Shown: positions 25,822 through 35,699, counted from the stretch's first letter. The stretch is DNA of 64,000 nt from Planctomycetaceae bacterium (GCA_012719125.1 JAAYAY010000302.1:16309-80308); one strand, 5' to 3'. Notes: a model not told the origin generated them from the sequence alone. A program made the numbers and translations.

Positions 25822-26571
25822 TCAGACGTCACGACTCTCGGCCTCACAGCACGCCTCGTTGCGTACAACTGGCCTGGATAGATCACATATCTTCCTGGCG
25901 GGATTGCCTGCAACAACTGTGTATGGTCTGACTTGGGTACGCACAACGGAGCGCGCGGAGACAATACTACCTTCACCGATCCGTACTCCGGGGAAAATCG
26001 TTGAATTGTTACCGATCCACACATTGTCCCCGATTTCGATGGGACGGACTTCTTCCGCGGATGGAGGGCGTTTGGCCTTGCGAGCGTCGGGATCGGCTGG
26101 GTGGCCATTAGAATCGAAAAAAGAGGTGCCACCAGCGATCATGCAATCTTCACCAATGTGAATGTGTTTGCCGACAACGAACGAGCAATTTGCCCCGACT
26201 CCTGTGCGGTGACCGATCTCTAATTTCGGCATATCACAGTAACGCGATGAGAATATGAAGCTACACTTCCCATCGATCGTAACATTGTCACCAATAATGA
26301 TGTTGCCTTTACCCATCACCCAATGAATGAACACGCCCGTATGCAGATTATTACCGTACTTCGTGCAGTAGGCCTTGAACAGGGGCTCGCAGATGAAGAC
26401 CCGCATAACGAAATAGTAGGTGTTGCGGATTGCCAGGAAACACCAGAGCATCGGCTTGACGACGATTCTGGGGGCAGGAAGGCTCAGGTTGCGCATCCAG
26501 CGACGGACATTACGTCCCATCCGAGCGAAGGGATGGTCGGAAGTTGCTAGAAACTTGTGGAGATTGATCAT
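25822..26571 (-). CDS. Left-handed beta-helix acyltransferase (hexapeptide repeat)
   Basis: About 249 residues. Repeats of the hexapeptide type are visible: NIIIGDNVTIDGKC, LEIGHRTGVGANCSFVVG, HIHIGEDCMIAGGTSF, then the extended loop SNGHPADPDA with the catalytic His, then IEIGDNVWIGNNSTIFPGVRIGEGSIVSARSVV and VVAGNPARKI, typical of NodL/WbbJ-type O-acetyltransferases. It would acylate a sugar hydroxyl using acetyl-CoA or acyl-ACP. ATG 26571 is chosen over 26598 because the reading becomes protein-like there; neither has a strong ribosome site. The gene leads directly into the ACP gene. Confidence 0.85.
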   Translation of the reverse strand: MINLHKFLATSDHPFARMGRNVRRWMRNLSLPAPRIVVKPMLWCFLAIRNTYYFVMRVFICEPLFKAYCTKYGNNLHTGVFIHWVMGKGNIIIGDNVTIDGKCSFIFSSRYCDMPKLEIGHRTGVGANCSFVVGKHIHIGEDCMIAGGTSFFDSNGHPADPDARKAKRPPSAEEVRPIEIGDNVWIGNNSTIFPGVRIGEGSIVSARSVVRTQVRPYTVVAGNPARKICDLSRPVVRNEACCEAESRDV

Positions 26572-26714
26572 GCTAACAAGTCGAGTGGCAAAAAACACAG
26601 ATTACAGGGATATGAATAAGCGTAGCACGTGGATCCCACGCATTCACAAACGTCGCTGACAGGCCACATTCCCGGCGTGCCCCATTCGGCACGACACACC
26701 CGCAAAGCAAAAGC

Positions 26715-27923
26715 CTAACTCTTCTCATCGGGCGAAATGCCAATCGAGGCCAAGACCTTCGCGGCGAAAGCAAGTTGTTTCGTGCGAAAAGCCTGGCAGG
26801 CCGCATGCTGCTCTTTCTGGATCGTTTCGATGTCTGCGTACATCTCGCCGATAAGCGAGATGACCTGCTCGGCATCCACCTGATCGCTTCGAACGAAGAA
26901 CCGCTCGAATCCCATGGTCTTCATGAAATCGTAGCATTTAGGCTGGTAACCGACCATGATCGCGGGGGTGTACGAGCAGAAGGCGGAGATGACGGAATGC
27001 AACTTTGTTCCCAGGAACACATCCTGTTCCGCAACACGGGCCATGTAATCCGCAGGGCGGCAATAGACATCGCAGATCTCGATGGCGGACAAACCGTTCT
27101 TGCAGATTGCCCGTGCCAACTCGGCGTCAACCGCCTCTGTCGGGAATAGCGTGACTTTCCAACCGTGCTGGTGGAGCGATTTCAAGATGGAATGAAACTC
27201 AGCGGCAACATGTTCCTGGCTGTTGCCCCAGAAATCGGACGTTCTCGACACGTTGATCCCGATTCGCTTCCCTCGCTGCTTCGGTGAAATGCTATCGCGA
27301 GAGTAGTACAGCGCCGGATCGCCAATAATCTCCACGCGTTCAAGACCCATTTCGGAAAGCACTCGCTTCGATTCGCAACCGCGTACGGAAATGTATCTGA
27401 ATCGCGAAAGACACTCACTCCACAGATCCGTCGTTTGGGAGTCGATCTGGAAACACTGAGGATTGAGTGAAGCAATGTGCGCCCGAAAGACCGGATCAAT
27501 GACACCCGTACCGAAAGTGCATAGCGGCGTCGTTCTTTCCGCAAAATACGTTACTGCCTCAAGCCAACCGACGCCATACGGGGCGAGGATGAGCGTGCCG
27601 CCACCTAGGCATGAGTATTTGAAGGCTCGCTGGATACCGATTGTCCGATCCAGAACTCGAATGCCTTTGCTCAATGTACAAGAGAACATATTTGCACCCG
27701 TGAGCATCTCATGAATCGCGTCCGCAACCAGGATGTCGCCCAGGTTGTCGTACACACAGCGTATATGCGCGATCGATGAACGCCGCGATCGCAGCGCGCG
27801 CAGCAAGGAGTGAACGCGAGCGAAGTTCAAAGCTAGTGCCTTGCAGGTTGGAGATGCACAATTAGTGAAGCAACGATGATCCGGCTGAATCGTCAGTACG
27901 ATGCCCTGATTCGCGGATGCCAT
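26715..27923 (-). CDS. Polysaccharide pyruvyltransferase family protein
   Basis: Up to 402 residues of the PS_pyruv_trans family (CsaB/WcaK-like): CVYDNLGDILVADAI near the start, a glycine-rich LGGGTLILAPYG loop, IGDPALYY, RIGINVS, and the GTKLHSVISAFC motif of the C-terminal domain, followed by GYQPKCYDFMKTMGFE. These enzymes add a pyruvyl ketal from PEP to a sugar, giving negative charge. ATG 27923 would overlap the preceding GT4 gene by 62 bp; TTG 27830, with AAGG upstream, is an attractive alternative start that removes the overlap. Second half of the decoration genes in the locus. Confidence 0.8.
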   Translation of the reverse strand: MASANQGIVLTIQPDHRCFTNCASPTCKALALNFARVHSLLRALRSRRSSIAHIRCVYDNLGDILVADAIHEMLTGANMFSCTLSKGIRVLDRTIGIQRAFKYSCLGGGTLILAPYGVGWLEAVTYFAERTTPLCTFGTGVIDPVFRAHIASLNPQCFQIDSQTTDLWSECLSRFRYISVRGCESKRVLSEMGLERVEIIGDPALYYSRDSISPKQRGKRIGINVSRTSDFWGNSQEHVAAEFHSILKSLHQHGWKVTLFPTEAVDAELARAICKNGLSAIEICDVYCRPADYMARVAEQDVFLGTKLHSVISAFCSYTPAIMVGYQPKCYDFMKTMGFERFFVRSDQVDAEQVISLIGEMYADIETIQKEQHAACQAFRTKQLAFAAKVLASIGISPDEKS

Positions 27924-29058
27924 ATTCCTGGATACACATCTTCACGTTTGTCGTCAGGCAGAACTGTTCCTGACAGACTCGTTTGCCGTTTGCACCCAAC
28001 GAAGCGCGCAGTTCTGCGTCGCCGCAAAGTGAAAGAACTCCGTCCGCGATAGCACGGGCATCGCCCCGTTCGACAAGGACACCCGTCTGATCGTTGGCGA
28101 TCAATTCGGGAATCGCACCAACTCTTGTGCCGATTACGGGCTTGCCCGAGGCCATGGCTTCCGCGATGGTCAGCCCGAAGGCCTCCTCCCAATGGGACAG
28201 TTGGCAAACGATGTCGCTGGCTGCAAACAATCCAGCTCCAAGCGGATCGCCGAAGTTGCCGAGGAAGGTTACACGATCCGCAAGGCCAAGCTCTTCGGTC
28301 AGCGTTTCATACTCACGGCGCTGCGGACCATCTCCGGCAAGCAGGACGTGGACTTTGTCGGTTTCCTTGCGTATCAGGTGGGCGGCGCGGATCAGGTCGT
28401 CGACGCCCTTCTGGGGAATCAGCCAGCCTACTTGCAGGATGACAAAATGATCGTCTGGGATGCCATAACTGCGTCGAAGCTCTGCTCGTTTGTCGGCCCC
28501 TGAACGCGCACGCGACAGATCGATGCCGTTATAGATCCGAGCGAGTCGACGTTCCGCAAACACACCTTCCCGACGCCGACAGTCGCGAACAAAATCGCTG
28601 ACGGCGATCATCTTGGTCACGGGAGCATACGCCAGGCGCTTGGCCATGCGTTTCCACGCGGGGGACGAATTGCCGCAATATCCCTCGGGACGCGATATGT
28701 GGTCAGTCAGGTAGACATTGGGGACGCCCAGTGACTTGGCAAGCCACGGATAGCGAATTGGATCCAAGAGGTGAAAGTGGGCGGCGGCGGGGCGATACTT
28801 GCGTAGGAGACCTGCAGTGTGGCGAAGCGCCCGGGTGGTTCCGCTGCCACTAAAATCGAGCGACTCGACGTACGTATTCGGCAGTTCAAAGAGGGGAGCC
28901 ACTTCATCGGCAGGGGGCGAAGAGAATACGAGCACGCTCTCCCATCCGGCCTCGCCCAGTTGTGCCGACAATTCCCTGGCAAATGTCTGGAGACCTCCGA
29001 CCACGTTCGCCCGGACGCCGAAAGCAGAGAATACTGCCTTCTTCCTATGCTGCTTCAT
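27862..29058 (-). CDS. Glycosyltransferase family 4
   Basis: 398 residues with GT-B fold landmarks: N-terminal VVGGLQTFARELSAQL, central VGWLIPQKGVDDLIRAA, LLAGDGPQRREYE, and the EAFGLTIAEAMASGKPVIGTRVGA E-x7-E motif that contacts the nucleotide sugar. It retains the anomeric configuration of the donor. Cytosolic. The HISRPEGYCGNSSP loop is a specific insertion. It lies between a methyltransferase and the pyruvyltransferase, all on the minus strand. Confidence 0.9.
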   Translation of the reverse strand: MKQHRKKAVFSAFGVRANVVGGLQTFARELSAQLGEAGWESVLVFSSPPADEVAPLFELPNTYVESLDFSGSGTTRALRHTAGLLRKYRPAAAHFHLLDPIRYPWLAKSLGVPNVYLTDHISRPEGYCGNSSPAWKRMAKRLAYAPVTKMIAVSDFVRDCRRREGVFAERRLARIYNGIDLSRARSGADKRAELRRSYGIPDDHFVILQVGWLIPQKGVDDLIRAAHLIRKETDKVHVLLAGDGPQRREYETLTEELGLADRVTFLGNFGDPLGAGLFAASDIVCQLSHWEEAFGLTIAEAMASGKPVIGTRVGAIPELIANDQTGVLVERGDARAIADGVLSLCGDAELRASLGANGKRVCQEQFCLTTNVKMCIQEYGIRESGHRTDDSAGSSLLH

Positions 29059-29131
29059 CGTGTCCTACTGGGTAGTGCTATAAGGACTGTGGGAGTCCGA
29101 TCCATGTCGCGTAGGGCAACTGAGAATCATT

Positions 29132-29950
29132 CTACTCGTTCGGGTCTTTTGTGGTTTTCCTGCCGATCAGTGCATTTCCGCAACTTGGAAACGCGGGCAA
29201 GTGTGCTCCGAACCAGGCGCGATTGAAAAGGACCGTGGAATTCCGGATGACTCCCTGAGGGAACCGGGCAACGTCCCAGAACTCTGTGGCAAAGCGGGTT
29301 AGCGGTTCAACGCCACAATCCTGGAGTGTCTTTGTCAGGAAAGGGATGTTTGCGATGCGTGCCAAAGGCGCTTGCCCCGGCTCGCTCCAATGGAACTCGA
29401 TACCGGCCGGTGTCTTGATGATTTGAGACTTCGATTTCCGCAGCATTCGCACGACGCGGACAATCCCGGCTTCCAGAGAACTCGCATTGGACTCAATCAC
29501 AACGATTGTCCCATTTGGGGCGAGAACTCGGCACAGCTCTTTCAATGCATCGGCCCATCGGAGTATGTGCATCAGAACGCCACGGCAGTGCACGGCATCG
29601 AACTGACCGGATGAAAACGACAGCTTCTCGAGCCCGCAGCACGTGTACTCGACCCGTTGCTCCAGGCCTTCCACTCGCGCCCTTTCTCTCGCGCGGTCGA
29701 GCATCGGTTCGGAGATGTCAACTCCCGTACAGTGGAACCCGCGTCGGGCAAATCGGAGCGTGTGATCGCCGATACCGCACCCGGCGTCCAGGATCCTGGC
29801 GCCTTTCGGTTGGTCAAGATATCGAAGCAGCCGGTCCATCAATACATCGTTGAACCTATCCAGTAACCGGTTTCCGCGGTAGGCTGATTCCCATACCTCG
29901 TGAACGCGTTCATCCTGGAACGCATCGTGCAGTGTGCTGTTTTGGCTCAT
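29132..29950 (-). CDS. SAM-dependent methyltransferase (class I)
   Basis: 272 residues from ATG 29950, preceded by GGAG; codons further upstream would be noncoding. SAM-binding motif I is ILDAGCGIGDHTLRF, motif II is TGVDISEPML, and FDAVHCRGVLMHILRW follows. It probably O-methylates a sugar of the polysaccharide, in line with the surrounding glycosyltransferases; a UbiE/COQ5-like role is less likely from context. Confidence 0.85.
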   Translation of the reverse strand: MSQNSTLHDAFQDERVHEVWESAYRGNRLLDRFNDVLMDRLLRYLDQPKGARILDAGCGIGDHTLRFARRGFHCTGVDISEPMLDRARERARVEGLEQRVEYTCCGLEKLSFSSGQFDAVHCRGVLMHILRWADALKELCRVLAPNGTIVVIESNASSLEAGIVRVVRMLRKSKSQIIKTPAGIEFHWSEPGQAPLARIANIPFLTKTLQDCGVEPLTRFATEFWDVARFPQGVIRNSTVLFNRAWFGAHLPAFPSCGNALIGRKTTKDPNE

Positions 29951-30017
29951 GTGAGGGCTCCGAGGAACAAGACTCGACTGATTTTGCGTCCACTGAGGGA
30001 GAAGCTGTACAGGCCAG

Positions 30018-31223
30018 CTAGCCGACAAGACTCTCGCCGGCGGAATTGCATTCTGCGATCTGAAGTGGCTCAACATCCGCCGGCTGAGACAGATTCATCA
30101 TCGATCGATAGCGATGGAAGTACGCTTCCCGCATATGATTCAGATTGAACAGAGCCTCGGCCCGTTGCCTCGCCAGCCGGCCCATACTTGCACAACGATC
30201 AGGATCGGAGATGAGTCGCGCGATCGATTCGGCGAAAGCCTCGTCGTTCCGCGGTTCGGCCAGCAGCCCCGTTTCATCTTCCGAAATAACTTCGGGCACA
30301 CCACCGACTCGAGAGCCGATGCACGGGAGCGACGTCGCCATGGCTTCGATCAGCGTCAGGGGAATCGCTTCGGTAATACTGGTAAGTACGCAGACGTCCG
30401 CTGCAGGCAACAAGCGTTCGACGTCGCTTCGGTTGCCGAGAAGAGTGACGTGACCCTGGAGGCCCATGTGCGTGACGAGTTGCTCGATGGCTGAACGTTC
30501 GGGGCCGTCTCCGACAAGGACCAGTCGAACGAGCGGGTGTTCCGACCTTAGGCGGCTGATGGCGCGAATGCTGGTAGCATGGTCCTTCTCCACTGATAGC
30601 CGTGCCACCTGCATGACGACAAAGTGCTCGTTGCGCAGACCAAGCCAAGCACGTGTTTCCGCCCTGGTGCTTTGGTCGTTTCTGTACCGGCTGAGATCTC
30701 GGCCGTTGAAGATCACTTCGATACGGTCTGCCGGTATTCCCTCGTTGACGGTGAGAGCGTCCATGAGGCAGTGCCCGACTGCCACCATGCGGTCGGTCGC
30801 CCGCAAGAGCAATCGATTCATGAGAACTCGCTTCCAGGATCGCTCATCAGGATAGCGCCGGCCGTGCTCGGTGATCAGAATCGGGCACCTCCCCCCGAAG
30901 AAGCGAGCGAGACCTGCATGCCTGAACGGCCCGATATGATGAGCATGAATCAATCTGACGTCCTGCTCCCGGCAGAAGCGGGCAAGGCGCCGTGCGCAGC
31001 GGAAGTCGATGCCCGGCTGCCGATCGAGGACCTCAACGATTGTGCCTGATTCCCGAAGCTGCTCGCCCAATGGGCCGGCGCTGTCCAGGCAGGCAAACAC
31101 GAATCGAAAATCGCCCGCCCCGGCCTCGGCAATCTCCTTGGCCAGCACTTCCGCACCGCCGACTTCCATGCTGAACAGGAGTTGGCAAACCGTGGGCAAG
31201 TGATTGCTGGAGTTCTCAGTCAT
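30018..31223 (-). CDS. Glycosyltransferase family 4
   Basis: 401 residues, GT-B. Visible: LLFSMEVGGAEVLAKEIA near the start, LIHAHHIGPFRHAGLARFF, MQVARLSVEKDHATSIRA, LVLVGDGPERSAIEQL, and EAIPLTLIEAMATSLPCIG with the two glutamates of the donor site. Starts 12 bp after the neighbouring GT4 ends, so the two are probably co-transcribed. It resembles enzymes that extend repeat units of exopolysaccharides. Confidence 0.9.
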   Translation of the reverse strand: MTENSSNHLPTVCQLLFSMEVGGAEVLAKEIAEAGAGDFRFVFACLDSAGPLGEQLRESGTIVEVLDRQPGIDFRCARRLARFCREQDVRLIHAHHIGPFRHAGLARFFGGRCPILITEHGRRYPDERSWKRVLMNRLLLRATDRMVAVGHCLMDALTVNEGIPADRIEVIFNGRDLSRYRNDQSTRAETRAWLGLRNEHFVVMQVARLSVEKDHATSIRAISRLRSEHPLVRLVLVGDGPERSAIEQLVTHMGLQGHVTLLGNRSDVERLLPAADVCVLTSITEAIPLTLIEAMATSLPCIGSRVGGVPEVISEDETGLLAEPRNDEAFAESIARLISDPDRCASMGRLARQRAEALFNLNHMREAYFHRYRSMMNLSQPADVEPLQIAECNSAGESLVG

Positions 31224-31235
31224 CGTCGTCTCGTC

Positions 31236-32381
31236 TTAGCCGCACACTGGCGCCGGCTGCCGGCAACCGCCAGCAACCAACTGCCGATACATGTCTACGT
31301 GAGCTTCTGCGCTGCGGGCCAGCGTGAATTCCGCTTCAAGACGTTTACGTCCTGCCGATCCCATCGCTTGCGCTGCTGGCGTGTCGGCCAGCAGGCTCTC
31401 GATGGCGCGAACCATGCCGTCGACGTCCTGATCGTCAACGAGAAGGCCATTCACGTTGGGGGTAACCAAGTCGGGAACACCGCCGACGCGCGTTGCCACG
31501 ACGGGGCGCGACCAGGCCATGGACTCGAGGATCACGTAGGGCAGGTTTTCGATGCGAGAGCAAAGCACAAACAGGTCTAACTGGCGGAAGAACTCGTCAC
31601 GATCCATAAGACCCGCAACGGTAACGTGAGATTCCAGCTCCAGATCTCGGACTGTCCTCTCGATCTCCGATCGCTCCGGTCCGTCTCCGGCAATCAGAAA
31701 GTGAGCCCGAGTGCCGCTGTGCACGAGTCGAGATGCGACACGCAGGAACATGGAGTGGTTCTTCTCGGAACTCAGGCGGCCCAGGATGCCGATGACCGGC
31801 TCGGCCACGGATCGAAAGGGGCCACAGGTGGGATCGACCGACAAGCTATCCAACCGGATTCCCGAAGGGATCCACTTCAGTCGGTCCGGACGAATCCCCT
31901 TCTCCGACAACTTGCGTTCATAGAACCTGGAGAGGACGATAACGCCCTGGGCGCGTTTGAGTGTCTGGACCTCCAGCCAATCGTAAAAGCGTTCCTTTAG
32001 ATCAGGGCTTCCAAGCCAGCCGTGCACCGTGCTGACCCACGGGCAGATTCGACCGAAGCGGACGGCGAGGCCGCCATGGACCGCCGCCTTGTAGCCCACG
32101 ACGTGGACGCAATCGACATTCTGGTCGAGGATGTGTCGCCTGATCGCCCTGACGAGGCCCCATGAGAACGGTCGGCGAGTGGGAATCGAAGTCGCGGGGA
32201 TGCCGGAATCCACAAACGCCTGTTGAACTCCATTGCCCTGGTTGTGGAGACGAGACTCGTGAATCAACGTGGCGGAGACATCGATCCGTCCGGTGTCGCG
32301 CAGACCGCAGGCCAGGTCGAGCGTGGCGCGCTCGGCACCATAGAGAGCACCGGTGTCCTGCATTACGAAAGCAACGTGCAT
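31236..32381 (-). CDS. Glycosyltransferase family 4
   Basis: About 381 residues from ATG 32381, seven bases after the stop of the radical SAM gene; a GTG 18 bp earlier would overlap that gene. GT-B landmarks: VMQDTGALYGAERATLDLA, STVHGWLG, IGILGRLSSEKNHSMFL, LIAGDGPERSEIERTV, and ENLPYVILESMAWSRPVVATRVGG. The first motif (YGAERATLDLA) is shared with WcaC/ExpE-like transferases. Confidence 0.9.
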   Translation of the reverse strand: MHVAFVMQDTGALYGAERATLDLACGLRDTGRIDVSATLIHESRLHNQGNGVQQAFVDSGIPATSIPTRRPFSWGLVRAIRRHILDQNVDCVHVVGYKAAVHGGLAVRFGRICPWVSTVHGWLGSPDLKERFYDWLEVQTLKRAQGVIVLSRFYERKLSEKGIRPDRLKWIPSGIRLDSLSVDPTCGPFRSVAEPVIGILGRLSSEKNHSMFLRVASRLVHSGTRAHFLIAGDGPERSEIERTVRDLELESHVTVAGLMDRDEFFRQLDLFVLCSRIENLPYVILESMAWSRPVVATRVGGVPDLVTPNVNGLLVDDQDVDGMVRAIESLLADTPAAQAMGSAGRKRLEAEFTLARSAEAHVDMYRQLVAGGCRQPAPVCG

Positions 32382-32388
32382 TTGTTCT

Positions 32389-33480
32389 CTACTCGACACC
32401 GGCGATCGTCAATCGTTGTCGCTTTTCCTGCTCGTCCATCCGCTTCTCCATGCAGCAACCGGAGACCCACCATTTTGGTCGCTTCTTCCAGATCTCACGG
32501 GGTGACTGGGTCTTGATATTCCCGACGGGTGGCATGGAACTACACGTCTTGACGTCGCCGTTTGACTGCACCTGGAAGAGTGCCAACGCCGCACAACTCG
32601 CCTTCTTCTCGTGCGCCGAGTGGGCCTGCGTCGAGACCCGCAGGGCCGCGGGGTCCCGAAAATAGGCCATCATCACCTCCAGGCTCGGGACGGTGTTGGC
32701 GATCGAGAAGCCGTCATGCTTCATTTGTATCAGGCGTTCGACGGCCTTCACTGCTGCCTCGGGGTCATCCGGCCAGTTTTCGCTGTGCTTGTACCACTCC
32801 GGATCGTCGGCCGTGTTGTAGTTCTGCTCGATCGGCTGGAAGAGCACCTCCATCCCGTCCTGATTGGCATATCGGGCGACATCTTCCAACGCTCCGATAT
32901 TGTACGACATGATGACCGTCTTCAACCGAATCGTGTAGCCGAGCCGGTGCTCTTTGCGGACTCGCACCAGTGTGTTGATCGTATTATTCGTTCGATCGAA
33001 GAATCCTTCTCTCCCACGGACTCGATCGTGTGTACTTCCGAGTCCATCGAAGGAAAGCGTGACTCGCCAAGGGTTGGCGAGGGCAAGGTTCTCGATTTTG
33101 GCCTGATCCTTCCAGAAGCCGTGGGTGAGCAACTCCATGAACAGGCCGCTCTGCACCCCGTGCTCGACCAGGCCGATCGTGAACGGTTTGAGGAGCGCTT
33201 CGCCGCCGGTAAGAGTGATTTGAACCGGGCCGAGCCATTGGCGGAAGTCGGTCAGGGCCGCGGCCCACTGTTGTTCCGTTGGTGATTCCTCCTGGCCGCG
33301 GTTCTTCCAGATGTCGCAGTGAACGCAGCGGGCGTTGCAGCGTTCGGTGAGGAGGAACTGGATTGCGGTGGGGCGGCACAACGACGCCAGTCTCGCGCCC
33401 CCCAATGTGCGAAGGCGATTGTTGACACCGTCATAGAGACGTTTGCGAGTCCAGCGAAGGTTGGTTGGGATTGCAGCCAT
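32389..33480 (-). CDS. Radical SAM protein with C-terminal extra cysteines
   Basis: 363 residues. The [4Fe-4S]-SAM motif is LLTERCNARCVHCDIW (CxxxCxxC), followed by QITLTGGEALL and a TIM-barrel-like middle. The C-terminal part has further cysteines (KKASCAALALFQ, VKTCSSMPPVGN, SGCCMEKR), as in SPASM/twitch-type proteins with an auxiliary cluster, although the SPASM pattern is incomplete. It sits inside the polysaccharide locus, between a GT2 and a GT4 gene. The substrate is unknown; it could be a sugar epimerisation or dehydration, or the modification of a small peptide. Confidence 0.8.
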   Translation of the reverse strand: MAAIPTNLRWTRKRLYDGVNNRLRTLGGARLASLCRPTAIQFLLTERCNARCVHCDIWKNRGQEESPTEQQWAAALTDFRQWLGPVQITLTGGEALLKPFTIGLVEHGVQSGLFMELLTHGFWKDQAKIENLALANPWRVTLSFDGLGSTHDRVRGREGFFDRTNNTINTLVRVRKEHRLGYTIRLKTVIMSYNIGALEDVARYANQDGMEVLFQPIEQNYNTADDPEWYKHSENWPDDPEAAVKAVERLIQMKHDGFSIANTVPSLEVMMAYFRDPAALRVSTQAHSAHEKKASCAALALFQVQSNGDVKTCSSMPPVGNIKTQSPREIWKKRPKWWVSGCCMEKRMDEQEKRQRLTIAGVE

Positions 33481-33507
33481 GGCATAGCCTTTCTGTATTT
33501 CGTCGTA

Positions 33508-34437
33508 TTATTTTGTCGATATCGATCTCGTGGAACTGCCCAGGATCTCTTGCCCTTCGCGCCTTACCGGTCCCAGTTTTCGATAGAGATTATCAATTCT
33601 GCGCCGATTGGCGGCCGTCACGATCCGCCGTGTTGCCGTTGACATCGCACCTTCTATCAGTCGCGTAAAGCGTCGTGTCGCCGACAGCTTCTCGCGAAGT
33701 CGTTGCACGGTGCTTGACTTCTTCCGCACGGGGTCGCCGAGTTCATCTCGGTAGTAAGCGAGTTGCTCGTTCTGCCATCGGATTCGTGCGAGATATTTAT
33801 AATAATCCGACAGGGCCGGCGGTTCGTAGAAAACTCGCTGCTCGGTAACCCGAAAAGCGGTTCGCGGAACGAGCGTCTGCACGAATGCATCCTCACCCAC
33901 GATTCCGCTGGGAATCCCGTCGAGCTCCCTTTCCTTAAGGGCCCGCTCGATCACGTCTCTGCGAACAGCATAGAAGGCGCCGTTAAGAAAGTCTTGGGCA
34001 AACGGTATCTGCAAAAAACCTGTCAACCTCTTGTCCAGCGGCAGACCTGTCGGTTGCGGTCGAAGTTCCGGGCATACAATAGAAACCGTCGGATTCTCAG
34101 TCAAGCACTGATACAATCGCGCAACGCACCCTGGCTCTGGAGCAATATCCCCATCGGAAAAGAACAGAACTAGGTTCTGGTTCTCCACAAAGGCCGTGTT
34201 CCAGGCTTCTGGCTTAGACGGTTTTGCCAGTTCGCGTAGTCGGAGATTCGGGACCGTCGCGAGAAGACCCTTCACAACCTCCGTCGTCTGGTCGGTACAA
34301 CCGTTTGCGTAGACGACCACGTCGAAATCCACGCCGTCATTACCGGCGCGGATGGCCTGGACGGTTCGCGCGATATGATTCTGCTCGTTGTATGCCAACA
34401 CGCACACACACGCCTGTTTCACGCGAGGAATCTCCAA
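33508..34437 (-). CDS. Glycosyltransferase family 2
   Basis: 309 residues, GT-A fold: VCVLAYNEQNHIARTVQAI at the start, VVVYANGCTDQTTEVV, LVLFFSDGDIAPEPG with the DxD-type metal site, and VGEDAFVQTL of the catalytic base region. TTG 34437 gives the longest frame; GTG 34422, with a GGAG upstream, may be the true start. Soluble, cytosolic. Adjacent to a membrane-bound GT2 gene 49 bp upstream. Confidence 0.85.
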   Translation of the reverse strand: MEIPRVKQACVCVLAYNEQNHIARTVQAIRAGNDGVDFDVVVYANGCTDQTTEVVKGLLATVPNLRLRELAKPSKPEAWNTAFVENQNLVLFFSDGDIAPEPGCVARLYQCLTENPTVSIVCPELRPQPTGLPLDKRLTGFLQIPFAQDFLNGAFYAVRRDVIERALKERELDGIPSGIVGEDAFVQTLVPRTAFRVTEQRVFYEPPALSDYYKYLARIRWQNEQLAYYRDELGDPVRKKSSTVQRLREKLSATRRFTRLIEGAMSTATRRIVTAANRRRIDNLYRKLGPVRREGQEILGSSTRSISTK

Positions 34438-34485
34438 GACCGTGCGATGACTTCTTCCCGACCCAACCCGGGCGCGGGTGATGGA

Positions 34486-35652
34486 TCAGGCCCTGTCGGC
34501 CGAACTGTGCAAAGGCTCGTAGTGAGTTGAATTCCAGCTCTTGCCGGCGCGTCCTGAAATCCAGACCCAAAATGCCAGCCATGCGGCGACGTTGAGCATG
34601 ACAAATGAAGCCACGGCAGACCCGAGTCGAGTCCGTCCCACGAAGTCGGACCGGACACCGACCAATACAGCACCGCCCGCAACGACCTGAATCCAAGAGA
34701 GAATACGATACACGCCTTGGTCGATAGCGAAACCAAGAAGAAGCACGGCAAGTAACAACCAGGGAACGGCAAGCCGCATCAGTTTGTGCGAGACAAACTG
34801 CCACCAGAGCCGGTTTCTCCTGGGACTAACGACTGCAGGCAGGAGGGCGACGAGCTGGAAGTTGCCTGAAAGCGTGCGGATTTTTCGGCGAAGTTCGGCT
34901 TGCGGCTTCTCGGGAAGCCGGTCGAAAGCGACTGCTCGAGGGTTGTGAGCCACTCGATAGCCCTGGAGAATGACTCGCATGGGCCAATAAACGTCGTCGA
35001 GGATTGTGCCGGCGGGCACACCATGGAAAAGATGCCGACGAACGGCACAGATCGCTCCGGTCACTCCAACCACGGAATCGAACATAGCTTCGTTTCGGCG
35101 GATCCATTTTTCGTATTTCCAATAGAGTCCGACACCCTGGAGGACGCCGTCTGTGGACTGCAACACAAGATCGCCGCTGACCGCACCCACTTGGGGATCG
35201 CGGAAGCTTTCGAGGAGCCGCTGCAATGCGTCTTCCTGCCAGCGCTGGCGAACGTCGGCAAAGGCAAGAACCTCATGCTTGGCCAGGTTGGCACCTTCCG
35301 AGATGGCTGCAGCCTTACCTCGGTTTTCAGAAAGCTGCAATACATGTACGCGTTCCAGATCTTCGAGCCGTTTCGTACAAGTGATGTGCCCCGGACCATC
35401 CACTACCAGGATAACCTCACCTTCGACTTGGGAATTGTCGAGCTGCTGCACCAACTCTGCGACGCGTTCGGCAATCCGCTCTCCTTCGTTGCGCGCGGCG
35501 ATGACAAAGGACACGGATGGCAAAGTCACCCCCTCTTCGATACGCGACGAACCACGGAGGCAGGCAAACAAGCGGATTGCTAGTGGGTAGAAGAGATAGG
35601 TGTATGTGATGAGGAGTACACAAATCCAGAAGATGGAGATTTCAACGTGCAT
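34486..35652 (-). CDS. Membrane-bound glycosyltransferase family 2
   Basis: 388 residues. One N-terminal membrane helix, then the GT2 catalytic part (SFVIAARNEGERIAERV, VILVVDGPGH, EVLAFADVRQRW, VGAVSGDLVLQS), with QAELRRKIRTLSGNFQ of processive-type enzymes (Q/RxxRW-like region), and three C-terminal membrane helices. It is organised like hyaluronan/cellulose-synthase-related transferases and may add sugars at the membrane face. Expected to act on the lipid-linked repeat unit. Confidence 0.85.
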   Translation of the reverse strand: MHVEISIFWICVLLITYTYLFYPLAIRLFACLRGSSRIEEGVTLPSVSFVIAARNEGERIAERVAELVQQLDNSQVEGEVILVVDGPGHITCTKRLEDLERVHVLQLSENRGKAAAISEGANLAKHEVLAFADVRQRWQEDALQRLLESFRDPQVGAVSGDLVLQSTDGVLQGVGLYWKYEKWIRRNEAMFDSVVGVTGAICAVRRHLFHGVPAGTILDDVYWPMRVILQGYRVAHNPRAVAFDRLPEKPQAELRRKIRTLSGNFQLVALLPAVVSPRRNRLWWQFVSHKLMRLAVPWLLLAVLLLGFAIDQGVYRILSWIQVVAGGAVLVGVRSDFVGRTRLGSAVASFVMLNVAAWLAFWVWISGRAGKSWNSTHYEPLHSSADRA

Positions 35653-35699
35653 TTTCTTGCTGAGAATCTAGCGACTATCGAGCCGTATTCGTAAGGCGG

